NCBI RefSeq assembly: GCF_009834875.1
Contig: NZ_WVHT01000001.1
Coordinates: forward strand, 1-64,000
Direction: 5' to 3'
From: Hufsiella arboris
Lineage (GTDB): Bacteria > Bacteroidota > Bacteroidia > Sphingobacteriales > Sphingobacteriaceae
DNA: 64,000 nucleotides
Positions within the stretch are counted from its first letter, which is position 1. Each line of letters begins with the position of its first letter. The notes under the pieces were generated by a model, which was not told the DNA's origin, ran no database searches, and saw only the letters and a program-made list of their open reading frames with translations. Shown in pieces: positions 1-7,859 of this stretch. The translations under genes were made by a program, and so were the position numbers.

Positions 1-11
1 GCACCAATTTT

Positions 12-938
12 ATGGCAGACATATTCACAGACTATAAAATCTATCCCCATGAAGGAAAAATAAAAGACCACTTCAAGGACTTTTATGAAACTGTGTTTAT
101 TGCTTTCTTGCCCTTCTTTAAAGTTGACAGACAAACCACAGACAATGTAAATTTTAAGAAATCAAAACAAATATCTTACGAAGAAGCAAAGCAAGAAATT
201 GATACTCTCAAAGACATTCCGCCATTTAATGCTGACATTTTTAGCTATTCAAACAAAGACTATCCAACAGACAAAGAAATTTTCGAATGCGGACAAGCTA
301 TATCTTGGAACGAAATAGTTAAAGGTTCAGGCATTAAAGACGTTTCGGAACTAAACAAAGCATTACGGACTTCAATCGGTGCATTAAGACAGGTTTTCCG
401 AAGGCCAGAGTTGACCGAGAAGTTGAATAGCTACACAAGTGATCAAAGTATTTGGCATCCGACAGAAGGGGGTTTTGATATACTTTCAAAAATTGCAATT
501 TATAGAACATTCAAGCTTCTTGATAAGAATGAAATTCTAGTAACAGATGAATTTTATGAAACCACTTCAATTTTAGAACTTAACAAACTAACAGCTTTTG
601 ACTTTGCAGAAAAAGTAGGTTTTAAAGACTATTTCATCTATTCCTCGGACAAGGAACTCCTGTTCACAATTGAATGGGACAGCTTCTTTTTTCTAATTGC
701 CATAGGACAGGAGAAAATGAATAAAATTATTTCGTCAAAATTATTTGAAGGATTTCTTTGTAACAAACAAACGGAACATGAATGGGACTATGAAGAAGAG
801 GAAATTCAAAAATATTTGGACATAGAGGAACAACAAAAACTATTGACAACTGAGCCGAAATCAGTGAGAAAAACTGGTGCTAACAGCACCTTGCCAAAAG
901 CGGAGCGATCGTGGTGGCGGAAATTTTTTGGCTATTAA
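12..938 (+). CDS. Hypothetical protein in cassette array (possible DUF2711-like)
   Basis: This 308-residue protein is predicted to be soluble, with no signal peptide or membrane segment. It has a central stretch 'TSIGALRQ' followed by 'WHPTEGGFD' that reminds me of the DUF2711 family of unknown function; this is from memory and unverified. An acidic run (WDYEEEE) near residue 260 and a basic, aromatic C-terminus (WWRKFFGY) are visible. The ATG lies only 11 bases from the window edge, so the start and any upstream attC-like site cannot be checked. It is the first of four same-strand genes separated by attC-like palindromes, and base composition is more A+T-rich than the core genes. No function is proposed. 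Confidence 0.7.
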   Translation: MADIFTDYKIYPHEGKIKDHFKDFYETVFIAFLPFFKVDRQTTDNVNFKKSKQISYEEAKQEIDTLKDIPPFNADIFSYSNKDYPTDKEIFECGQAISWNEIVKGSGIKDVSELNKALRTSIGALRQVFRRPELTEKLNSYTSDQSIWHPTEGGFDILSKIAIYRTFKLLDKNEILVTDEFYETTSILELNKLTAFDFAEKVGFKDYFIYSSDKELLFTIEWDSFFFLIAIGQEKMNKIISSKLFEGFLCNKQTEHEWDYEEEEIQKYLDIEEQQKLLTTEPKSVRKTGANSTLPKAERSWWRKFFGY

Positions 939-942
939 TAAA

Positions 943-1009
943 CATTAACTACCGCTTGAGGCTGATGTTCCAAAATCCCCGCCTTCGGCAAGCTGCAAAC
1001 CGTTATAGG
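943..1009 (+). repeat. attC-like site 1
   Basis: The left box CATTAAC (943-949) and the right box GTTATAGG (1002-1009) are inverted with respect to each other. Between them are GCTTG/CAAGC arms and a GCCTTCGGC mini-hairpin. The left half carries GGCTGATGTT, resembling the GGCTGACGTG word of the next sites. It sits just after the stop of the first gene. The architecture matches integron attC sites in outline; recombination activity is inference. Confidence 0.5.
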
Positions 1010-1050
1010 CAACCTGAACAACGATCGTGCAATTTAAATTTATGCCTAAG

Positions 1051-1144
1051 ACATAACTATCAATAGACGATAAAATTGATGTTTGCTAAGGGAAGCGATA
1101 GAACATGTAATACCGCTTCTTCGTAAAGCCCCAAACCGTTATGT
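1051..1144 (+). repeat. attC-like site 2
   Basis: A 94-bp element is bounded by a perfect 7-bp inverted repeat, ACATAAC (1051-1057) and GTTATGT (1138-1144). An inner stem GAAGCG (1092-1097) / CGCTTC (1114-1119) is present, and the right end reads AAACCGTTATGTG as in the other sites. The next gene starts 10 bases downstream. Only about 40 bp separate it from site 1, with no gene between, as if an empty cassette lay there. Confidence 0.55.
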
Positions 1145-1154
1145 GTAACTTTAA

Positions 1155-1691
1155 ATGACAGCAAGACCGAACGTATACATTCTACTTGGGACAGTATTTA
1201 TTTTACTGACTTGGCTGTTTGTTGGGATTTATCGAGACGATGAATTTTACGAACAGAATTTGTTCACTAAATACCGACCAACATTCAAAGTGAACTTTCA
1301 TTCTGCAATAGGTATGCAAGACTTAAAATTAGACGACTTATCCGAAAACAGAAAGGCAGAAGAAATAGCCTTTCAAGAATTTTTGATTAAACAGCAAGTT
1401 CAGAGCAGCAGTAACGCAAAACTTTGGTATTTACCTTTCATCCTTATTCAACTGACATTAACATTTATTAGCTTAGGCATTTTAAAATTCAGACGTGACT
1501 TAGTTTACAAGGAATGGCACTTCCCGGCACATTTTACCGCTTGTTTACTACTGACTTCAATTGGGCTTGGACTTATGTTGTCCTTTGACAATTCACTTAC
1601 GACAATATTTGTTGGACTTTTAGTTTTGACACTGAATTATGGAGCATTGATTCTAATAACAAAAGAGAGACGAAAGAAAAGCTATACATAA
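1155..1691 (+). CDS. Small four-helix membrane protein of unknown function (cassette gene)
   Basis: The 178-residue product has a hydrophobic helix near residues 8-25, then about 60 polar residues rich in Lys, Glu and Asp, then three hydrophobic segments at about 91-110, 126-146 and 149-168, ending in a basic tail (KERRKKSYT). An inner-membrane protein with a sizeable loop is likely. I do not recognise the family. The ATG lies about 10 bases after the right box of attC-like site 2 and has no clear Shine-Dalgarno. Its stop codon TAA falls inside the left box (ACATAAC) of site 3, the arrangement expected of a compact gene cassette. Confidence 0.65.
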   Translation: MTARPNVYILLGTVFILLTWLFVGIYRDDEFYEQNLFTKYRPTFKVNFHSAIGMQDLKLDDLSENRKAEEIAFQEFLIKQQVQSSSNAKLWYLPFILIQLTLTFISLGILKFRRDLVYKEWHFPAHFTACLLLTSIGLGLMLSFDNSLTTIFVGLLVLTLNYGALILITKERRKKSYT

Positions 1692-1780
1692 CACGAGTTT
1701 TGCATCAGGCAGGCTGACGTGCAAACCCGGGGCTTTGTGCTCCGAAACCCGCCCGAACGCAAAGCCCGGAAACGTTATAT
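1686..1780 (+). repeat. attC-like site 3
   Basis: This 95-bp element runs from ACATAAC (1686-1692) to GTTATAT (1774-1780). A near-perfect 10-bp inner stem pairs GGGCTTTGTG (1730-1739) with CGCAAAGCCC (1758-1767). The left arm carries TTTTGCA and GGCTGACGTG. The outer boxes include the preceding gene's stop codon, and the next ATG follows 10 bases after the right box. It is the best-preserved of the sites. Confidence 0.6.
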
Positions 1781-1790
1781 TCAAACATAA

Positions 1791-2372
1791 ATGCGACGTC
1801 TTACCAAATTAAATATAAATGAAAGTGAAACCAAAGGATATCTTGTGTTTGAAGAGAATTGGTATGACGTATTTGACCGGCTTGTAATTTATTTCTTCTT
1901 CAGCTGGGTAGTAGTGCTTCCTTTCTTAATTCTTTTTGACCCGTATAGACTAGATACTGATTACGACTTTTTCTATGTGATAGTTTTCACAATCCCATTT
2001 CTATTCGGTATTTACGTGATTTATAGAAAAGCAACTGAAAAACGTTTATTTAAAATCATTACTGCATATAACAGGAAAAAAAATCATGAGATTTTGCTTG
2101 AATATGCGATCACTAAGTCCTACGAAGTTTACCGAAAGTCAAACAGATGCTTAATCTTTAATGAATCTACAAGTGCCTTGAATCCAGAATACAAAAAATC
2201 CAGAATATTTTTAGTTGAGGACAATTTAGTGATGTATTCAATTGTCCAAGACAGGTTTAAGTTGAACTTACCAACGTTGACTTCACATCTAAATTTAAAA
2301 AAGGACCTGAAAAAGTTATTTAATACTCCATTGACGGACGCGAAAAAAGAAACATGCCAGCATATAACATAG
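1791..2372 (+). CDS. Two-helix membrane protein of unknown function (cassette gene)
   Basis: The 193-residue protein has about 25 polar N-terminal residues, two hydrophobic segments at roughly 30-50 and 61-79 separated by a short acidic loop (DTDYDFF), and a C-terminal cytoplasmic-looking region of about 110 residues rich in Lys, Asn and Tyr. The two-helix plus soluble-tail design resembles small YcxB/PH-like membrane proteins, but I see no diagnostic motif and assign no function. The ATG follows attC-like site 3 by ten bases. The stop TAG overlaps the left edge of site 4, so the gene fills the cassette almost completely. Confidence 0.65.
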   Translation: MRRLTKLNINESETKGYLVFEENWYDVFDRLVIYFFFSWVVVLPFLILFDPYRLDTDYDFFYVIVFTIPFLFGIYVIYRKATEKRLFKIITAYNRKKNHEILLEYAITKSYEVYRKSNRCLIFNESTSALNPEYKKSRIFLVEDNLVMYSIVQDRFKLNLPTLTSHLNLKKDLKKLFNTPLTDAKKETCQHIT

Positions 2373-2442
2373 GTTTTGCAAAAATGCTGGTGACGTGATT
2401 CTCGAAATTTTCTACATTAACTTAAACTTGCAACCGTTATGT
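2362..2442 (+). repeat. attC-like site 4
   Basis: The left box ATATAAC (2362-2368) and right box GTTATGT (2436-2442) match in 6 of 7 inverted positions. The extended arms GGTTTTGCAA and TTGCAACC are also complementary. The internal words GGTGACGTG and TTTTGCAA match site 3. It spans the end of the preceding gene, and the next ATG is 16 bases beyond the right box. Confidence 0.55.
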
Positions 2443-2457
2443 GCAAGCTTATCAGAC

Positions 2458-2856
2458 ATGAAAGCCATCACATTTAAATCATTTGTATTCGCACTTTTGT
2501 TTTGCACAGGACAGGCATTGATTGAAGCAAACTTAGCCTATATTATAATTTGGATACGGCATTCGTCTCTCTTAAATTATGAAGGAATATTATTCTATTT
2601 TTTTATTCGAATGTTGTTGACTATAGTTCCTTATATTGTAGGGTTTTATATTTTTTCATCCAAACTTAGTCCATCTATTATTTCCTTTATCATAAACATA
2701 TTTGTTTTGGCGTCTCTTGTCTACTTTGGCTTTGTTCAGAAAGACATTATATCATTCACGATATCTTCAATTTCGACCGGTATTATGTTAATTATTTTGG
2801 ACAGGAATCTAAATTGGAGTCGCGGCTATAAAGGGCTCGAGAATGCCGGCACATAA
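2458..2856 (+). CDS. Small four-helix membrane protein of unknown function (cassette gene)
   Basis: This 132-residue protein is nearly all hydrophobic, with segments at about residues 6-26, 42-62, 67-89 and 91-112. An integral membrane protein is likely, and I recognise no family. The start is taken at the ATG at 2458 (protein MKAITFK...) and not at the in-frame GTG at 2395, because the GTG lies inside attC-like site 4 and would add residues read from the recombination-site palindrome. The TAA stop lies within ACATAAA, which looks like the left box of a fifth, incomplete site. Confidence 0.6.
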   Translation: MKAITFKSFVFALLFCTGQALIEANLAYIIIWIRHSSLLNYEGILFYFFIRMLLTIVPYIVGFYIFSSKLSPSIISFIINIFVLASLVYFGFVQKDIISFTISSISTGIMLIILDRNLNWSRGYKGLENAGT

Positions 2857-2915
2857 AAGCACTTTTGCAATAGTCAGGGTTTCGTCCTTCGTGGACAGTT
2901 TTGTGGTTAGGGGAA
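2851..2915 (+). repeat. Left half of an attC-like site; apparent end of cassette array
   Basis: ACATAAAAGCACTTTTGCAA resembles the left arm of sites 3 and 4 (ACATAAC..TTTTGCA). It is followed by GGGTTTCGTCCTTCG. No matching GTTATRT right box is found before the next gene, so the site looks truncated or diverged, and ordinary chromosome begins here. The rest of 2916-2972 shows no other feature. Confidence 0.35.
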
Positions 2916-2972
2916 GTTCAGTTCTCCAAATGAACATTGTTCCATTATTCCACCTCGTTCATTAACAAACCG

Positions 2973-5426
2973 TCAATGAATATTATAAGTAAACTTAAAG
3001 CCTGAGTAAACCCGCTGATTCATGCTGTATGCCATTGCATAGTCGACGCGGAAAATAAGACGCTGTAAACCGAAGAATATCTCATAATAGTTTTTCGTCG
3101 ACGGCTGATCAAGATATGCCCCACCCACGATTTCATCAAGTTTTAACAGCCGCAGCAATGGTATTTTATTGGTAATAAATCCACCGAAGTTTTGCTCTAA
3201 GTGAGCTTCAAAAAATTGTTTATCTGCACTGAATCGGTAAATATCCAGGTAATGGAAATTACGAAGGCTTTGCTCGAACAAAAGGGAGTTGTTACCCCGG
3301 AAGTGATAGTAATCAGGATAATAGAGCACATCCCTGTTAAAGAACTTACCTAACTTAAAAGTGTACGACACTTTGCCCCACAAACCCATTTTGAGGCTGT
3401 TCTGGTAAACTTCAAATGAGCCGAAATCGAATTTCGAGTTCGCATTGAAAACGTTTAAAGCTTTACGGTAGGTAACAGACAGTCGCGGGTATTTGAAATT
3501 TTCATAAAAGCGACCTTCGGGCCGGGTTACATAACGGGCAGCCGGCCCGTAGTCGATCTCACCCTTTAATATAAAGGCCGTGTGCTCAGGGAAAAGTGCA
3601 ATTTCATACGCAGGAGTAAACGGGTTATTGGATGTAAACTCTTTGCCAGGACGATCGATCAATACAAAATCGGAGGTGTTTTTAAGGGTAAACCGCCGGC
3701 TATATTCCATATCACCTTTAAAGAAAAACCCTGCAAAAGCCTCGTAGCTGCCGCTGAACCCTAAAACTGAACGCTCATAAAACTTACGCCAGTTTGTTTC
3801 ATAAATCAAGGTATTAATCGAGTTGGTTATACTTTTTGACGACTGCAGCCCTGTAAGGTCTAACACTTCTTTGCCTGCAACCAGGCGCAGGTATCCTTTG
3901 TTGATCGGATCGTAATAATACCGCCCTTCAATACGTGGGTTGAAATGTCCGTTTGAAAAGCCGTAACGTATCTGAGGTGTAATCTCTATCCAGTTCTTTA
4001 GATTGTATTCTTTACGAAAAGTTGCGTTATACTGAAATCCAAAACCTTCAACCGTATTATAAAATATATCAGGCAAGATCGCATCGAATTTTATCAGCCG
4101 TTTTGTGGTATTATCGCGCCATACGTAACCACCTGCGGCCACTTTCATAAACGTAATTTTGTTTGTCTGCTTAATTAGCGAATCCTTTTTGGCTTTAATT
4201 GCAAGAAGTTGCTGCATACTGTCCTGAACACTGAAATTGCTTATCTCCTCCGGTGTAAGCATAACAGGGCGTTTAGCATTCAGGTATTCGCGACTTTTCG
4301 TTAGATTATTAACAGGGACCTTTAATGTTTCCCCATTAAACAAATCAGCAGGCAACGGTATATTAACCTGCTGGTTCTGGCAAACGCCCAGGAAGCTCCC
4401 GGAGAATTGAAAACCCAAAAGCTTGCTCGCAAAATCCATTTCAACAAACGACTGCATCCAGATATCGTCTTTCACCGGCTTCAACTGCTGCTTGATTTTG
4501 AGCGTATCAATAAAATTAATGCGTGAAGCTTTTGTGAGATACAGATCCAGGCTGTGCAGCTGCCAGGAATCTTCAACAATGTATAATACGCCGCGGAAAA
4601 CGGGATCGTATTTCCGGCGGGGGATTACCTGGATCTTATCGATGGTTTTGCCATTTTCCTGCGCCGACCCCAGATAGCGATACCGGTAATACATGTCGGC
4701 GAAATCGGCTAGCGGAGACACAAATCCACGGACGGCAAGGCTATCGAACTGGATGATATTATTATAAAAATTTATGACCAGGTCGGCCGTTTTGTTAATA
4801 CTGAAAGACCCGTTTCGCCCGGCCGCCCTGCTGGCCTCCATTTCTATATGAAAATGATCGGGAGCTTTATAATATACTTTCGAATGTGCTTCCGACAGGT
4901 AGATGATCCCCTTTCCGGCTGATCCGAGCTGCAGGATTTTTGACACATCCTGTCCCAGGAATTTTTTTGGAGCCTTTAACAGCCATTGTTCGCCTTTGGT
5001 ATAAACATCCATCGAATAGTCGCTGATCTGTTCGAGATGTTTTTTTCTACCGGCGATAACATTGTCCATAATTTGTTTCGCATGCTTTTTCTGATAAGCA
5101 ACATTGGATGCAGAATCGGACATTTTATATGCAGTCTGACTTAAAACGACATCAATCACAGTATCTGCCCGAAGTTCAAAATCGCGGGTAACCGTTTCGT
5201 AACCAATATATCCTACGTCGAGTCTGCTTACACCGGCATTTAAGCGCATGCTATATAAACCGAACGCGTTTGTGGCAATACGCAAACCTGATCTCTCGTC
5301 GGAAATGGCAGCAAATGGCACAACGTTGCCGTGTGTATCGGTTATCTTTCCTGATACTGTAAATTGCTGCGCATTCGCACGAAAAACCAGAAAAAACAAA
5401 ATAAGCAGCGTAAAATTCTTCATCAA
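2973..5426 (-). CDS. DUF5686 outer-membrane protein with carboxypeptidase-like regulatory domain
   Basis: The 817-residue protein starts with a Sec signal peptide (about 20 residues, ending ANAQ). Residues about 22-105 form a CarboxypepD_reg-like beta-sandwich ('VSGKITDTHGNVVPFAAI', 'LDVGYIGYETV'). The remainder alternates polar and aromatic beta strands and ends in an aromatic-rich strand (FKFTYNIH), as in outer-membrane barrels of the DUF5686 family. This architecture is common in Bacteroidota surface proteins, and the function is unknown. Two Met codons occur at the start and either could be used. It diverges from kbl with about 120 bp between the starts. It is not paired with a SusD homologue, so a glycan-uptake role is not supported. 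Confidence 0.85.
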   Translation of the reverse strand: MMKNFTLLILFFLVFRANAQQFTVSGKITDTHGNVVPFAAISDERSGLRIATNAFGLYSMRLNAGVSRLDVGYIGYETVTRDFELRADTVIDVVLSQTAYKMSDSASNVAYQKKHAKQIMDNVIAGRKKHLEQISDYSMDVYTKGEQWLLKAPKKFLGQDVSKILQLGSAGKGIIYLSEAHSKVYYKAPDHFHIEMEASRAAGRNGSFSINKTADLVINFYNNIIQFDSLAVRGFVSPLADFADMYYRYRYLGSAQENGKTIDKIQVIPRRKYDPVFRGVLYIVEDSWQLHSLDLYLTKASRINFIDTLKIKQQLKPVKDDIWMQSFVEMDFASKLLGFQFSGSFLGVCQNQQVNIPLPADLFNGETLKVPVNNLTKSREYLNAKRPVMLTPEEISNFSVQDSMQQLLAIKAKKDSLIKQTNKITFMKVAAGGYVWRDNTTKRLIKFDAILPDIFYNTVEGFGFQYNATFRKEYNLKNWIEITPQIRYGFSNGHFNPRIEGRYYYDPINKGYLRLVAGKEVLDLTGLQSSKSITNSINTLIYETNWRKFYERSVLGFSGSYEAFAGFFFKGDMEYSRRFTLKNTSDFVLIDRPGKEFTSNNPFTPAYEIALFPEHTAFILKGEIDYGPAARYVTRPEGRFYENFKYPRLSVTYRKALNVFNANSKFDFGSFEVYQNSLKMGLWGKVSYTFKLGKFFNRDVLYYPDYYHFRGNNSLLFEQSLRNFHYLDIYRFSADKQFFEAHLEQNFGGFITNKIPLLRLLKLDEIVGGAYLDQPSTKNYYEIFFGLQRLIFRVDYAMAYSMNQRVYSGFKFTYNIH

Positions 5427-5546
5427 TGTGATAGCAATAATAAATACCGCTATTAAAATGTTTTATTGTTTAAGTGTGACCAGTTCAGAAATCCTGAATT
5501 TAAGAACCTTATTCATATTTTTACAGATTATCATAAAATCAATGTT

Positions 5547-6737
5547 ATGTACGATACACTGAAGCCAGTTCTCGAGGAAGAATTAAGTAAAATTAAAGAA
5601 GCCGGCTTATACAAAACGGAGCGGATAATAACGTCTCCGCAAGGCGCTGACATCACCATTGAAGGCGGAAAACAGGTAATAAATTTTTGCGCTAACAATT
5701 ACCTGGGACTTTCATCGCATCCGAGAGTAATTGAAGCCGCAAAAAAAGCGGTTGACAGCCATGGCTATGGCATGTCGTCTGTTCGTTTTATATGTGGAAC
5801 GCAGGATCAGCATAAGGAACTTGAAAAAAAGATTTCGGAATTCTTGGGCACTGAAGATACCATTTTATATGCTGCGGCATTCGATGCAAATGGAGGAGTT
5901 TTCGAACCCTTGTTTAACGAGCAGGATGCAATCATATCCGACGAATTGAATCATGCCTCCATTATTGACGGAGTGAGGTTGTGTAAAGCGCAGCGCTACC
6001 GTTACAAACATGATGACATGGCTGACCTGGAAGCAAAACTCCAGGAAACGCAAAATCTAAGGCACCGCATTGTCGTAACCGACGGCGCTTTCTCAATGGA
6101 CGGTACGATTGCCCAGCTGGATAAAATTTGCGCTTTGGCGGAAAAATACCGCGCGTTGGTGATGATCGATGAGTCGCATTGCTCGGGCTTTATGGGAAAA
6201 ACCGGTCGTGGAACGCATGAGCATTTTAATGTAATTGATAAGATCGACATTATAACAGGAACTTTAGGAAAGGCCCTGGGTGGCGCATCCGGCGGATTTA
6301 CATCGGGCAAAAAAGAAATTATTGATCTCCTTCGCCAGCGCTCGCGGCCTTACCTGTTTTCGAATACGTTGGCGCCTTCAATTACCGGCGCTTCTATAGC
6401 TGTATTAGATATGCTGTCGGAAACTACCGAACTGCGGGATACCCTGGAATCTAACACTAAATATTTCCGCGATAAAATGACCGAAGCAGGCTTTGATATT
6501 AAGCCAGGAGTGCATCCAATCGTTCCTGTTATGTTATATGACGCCAAACTTTCGCAGGAATTTGCTGCCCGGATGCTCGATGAAGGAATTTATGTAATTG
6601 GATTCTATTACCCGGTCGTTCCGCAAAACAAAGCCCGGATACGGGTGCAGCTTTCGGCGGCTCATACAAGGGAGCATCTGGATAAAGCGATTGCCGCTTT
6701 TACAAAAGTGGGTAAAGAGCTTGGTGTAATTAAATAA
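5547..6737 (+). CDS. kbl: Glycine C-acetyltransferase (2-amino-3-ketobutyrate CoA ligase)
   Basis: This PLP enzyme cleaves 2-amino-3-ketobutyrate with CoA to glycine and acetyl-CoA in threonine breakdown. The 396-residue length matches the E. coli enzyme closely. Visible signatures are [36 protein letters not shown] and the lysine motif [14 protein letters not shown], with the PLP lysine at about residue 242. The ATG at 5547 (MYDTLKP) is chosen because the upstream in-frame TTG at 5466 would add 27 residues that do not belong to the family. No threonine dehydrogenase gene is adjacent. The related 8-amino-7-oxononanoate synthase is the main alternative, but the length, N-terminus and motif set favour Kbl. 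Confidence 0.93.
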   Translation: MYDTLKPVLEEELSKIKEAGLYKTERIITSPQGADITIEGGKQVINFCANNYLGLSSHPRVIEAAKKAVDSHGYGMSSVRFICGTQDQHKELEKKISEFLGTEDTILYAAAFDANGGVFEPLFNEQDAIISDELNHASIIDGVRLCKAQRYRYKHDDMADLEAKLQETQNLRHRIVVTDGAFSMDGTIAQLDKICALAEKYRALVMIDESHCSGFMGKTGRGTHEHFNVIDKIDIITGTLGKALGGASGGFTSGKKEIIDLLRQRSRPYLFSNTLAPSITGASIAVLDMLSETTELRDTLESNTKYFRDKMTEAGFDIKPGVHPIVPVMLYDAKLSQEFAARMLDEGIYVIGFYYPVVPQNKARIRVQLSAAHTREHLDKAIAAFTKVGKELGVIK

Positions 6738-6753
6738 ATCCGGCTGATTTAGT

Positions 6754-6799
6754 TAATTTTGCAAGATAATGCCTTTGGCCGATAACGCAGGCCAAAGGC
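6754..6799 (+). promoter_or_regulatory. Candidate promoter and hairpin upstream of pheS
   Basis: TAATTTTG (6754-6761) matches the Bacteroidota -7 consensus TAnnTTTG; no good -33 TTG is seen at the right distance. It is followed by a perfect 10-bp inverted repeat, GCCTTTGGCC (6771-6780) and GGCCAAAGGC (6790-6799), with a 9-base loop and no T-run after it. The hairpin would therefore sit at the 5' end of the pheS mRNA or act as a weak end signal for kbl. Confidence 0.4.
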
Positions 6800-6824
6800 T
6801 CATTTCAACATTCATTGCGATAAA

Positions 6825-7859
6825 ATGCAAAGCAAGATAGATCAATATACTGCCGAAATCAGCGCTTTCAGTCCAGCTAATGCCGATGAACTGGAGACTT
6901 TCCGTATAAAATATTTAGGAACCAAAGGCTTACTGAAAGACTTATTCGACGAATTCAAAACAGTTAGTCCGGAAGAAAAGCGTACGCTTGGCAAAACGCT
7001 TAACGAATTTAAAAAATTCGCCGAGGAAAAATACCAGTTGCTAAAGGAACAGTCTGAAACGTCAACCGATACACAGTCGGACAAACAAGACCTTACTTTA
7101 CCGGGCGAAGGTTTTGCGTTAGGATCGCGGCACCCGCTGATGCTTGTCCGCAAAGAGATTATCGAGATTTTCAAAAAACTTGGCTTCAATGTTGCCGAAG
7201 GCCCGGAAATTGAAGACGACTGGCACAACTTCTCTGCCCTGAATTTCCCGGAAGAACACCCGGCGCGGGACATGCAAGACACCTTCTTCATAAAAAAAGG
7301 CGGTGAAAAAGGTGATATCGCACTTCGCACACATACTTCGTCGGTACAGGTGCGTATGATGGAACAGGGGCAACCCCCGTTTCGTGCCATTATGCCCGGC
7401 CGAGTTTACCGCAATGAGGCGATTTCAGCGCGAGCGCATTGTTTCTTCCACCAGGTTGAAGGACTGTATGTAGATGAAAACGTTTCGTTTGCCGACCTTA
7501 AGCAAACGCTGTTCACGTTTGTTCAGGAATTATATGGAGAGGGAACAAAGGTTCGGTTCCGTCCTTCATATTTTCCGTTCACTGAACCGTCTGCAGAAAT
7601 GGATATCTCATGTACTATTTGTAAAGGCGCCGGCTGCCAGATGTGCAAGTATTCCGGATGGGTTGAGATTTTAGGATGCGGGATGGTCGATCCGAATGTT
7701 TTGGAGAATTGCGGCATAGACAGTTCTAAATATACCGGCTACGCGTTCGGAATGGGAATTGAACGGATTACCAATCTGAAGTATGAAATACGTGACCTTC
7801 GCTTGTTCTCAGAAAATGATATACGCTTTTTAAAACAGTTTAAAACGGAAATAGTCTAA
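6825..7859 (+). CDS. pheS: Phenylalanyl-tRNA synthetase alpha subunit
   Basis: The alpha subunit charges tRNA-Phe together with PheT, which is not in this window. Residues 1-85 form the N-terminal coiled-coil region and the class II catalytic core follows. Motif 2 is seen around GRVYRNEAISARAH and motif 3 in YAFGMGIERI, and the phenylalanine site region is PYF-like around FTEPSAEMD. Residues 263-274 hold four cysteines (C263, C266, C271, C274), as in a zinc-ribbon-like insertion of some PheS proteins. Length (344) is normal. The gene ends with TAA directly abutting the ATG of the next gene, suggesting translational coupling. Confidence 0.97.
   Translation: MQSKIDQYTAEISAFSPANADELETFRIKYLGTKGLLKDLFDEFKTVSPEEKRTLGKTLNEFKKFAEEKYQLLKEQSETSTDTQSDKQDLTLPGEGFALGSRHPLMLVRKEIIEIFKKLGFNVAEGPEIEDDWHNFSALNFPEEHPARDMQDTFFIKKGGEKGDIALRTHTSSVQVRMMEQGQPPFRAIMPGRVYRNEAISARAHCFFHQVEGLYVDENVSFADLKQTLFTFVQELYGEGTKVRFRPSYFPFTEPSAEMDISCTICKGAGCQMCKYSGWVEILGCGMVDPNVLENCGIDSSKYTGYAFGMGIERITNLKYEIRDLRLFSENDIRFLKQFKTEIV

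Noticed and set aside
2395-2457. In-frame upstream GTG start for the fourth cassette gene
   Set aside because: The extension is read through the attC-like palindrome and adds residues not expected of the membrane protein; the ATG at 2458 starts the hydrophobic segment properly.
2973-5426. A SusC/TonB-receptor identity for the large outer-membrane protein
   Set aside because: It shares the N-terminal carboxypeptidase-like domain, but no plug domain follows, it is shorter than SusC proteins, and no SusD gene is adjacent; DUF5686 fits better.
6002-6310. 102-codon minus-strand frame
   Set aside because: It is antisense to the conserved core of kbl, including the PLP lysine region.
6842-7390. 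182-codon minus-strand frame
   Set aside because: It lies wholly antisense to pheS, which is fully conserved on the other strand; the product is Ser-rich and without a recognisable domain.
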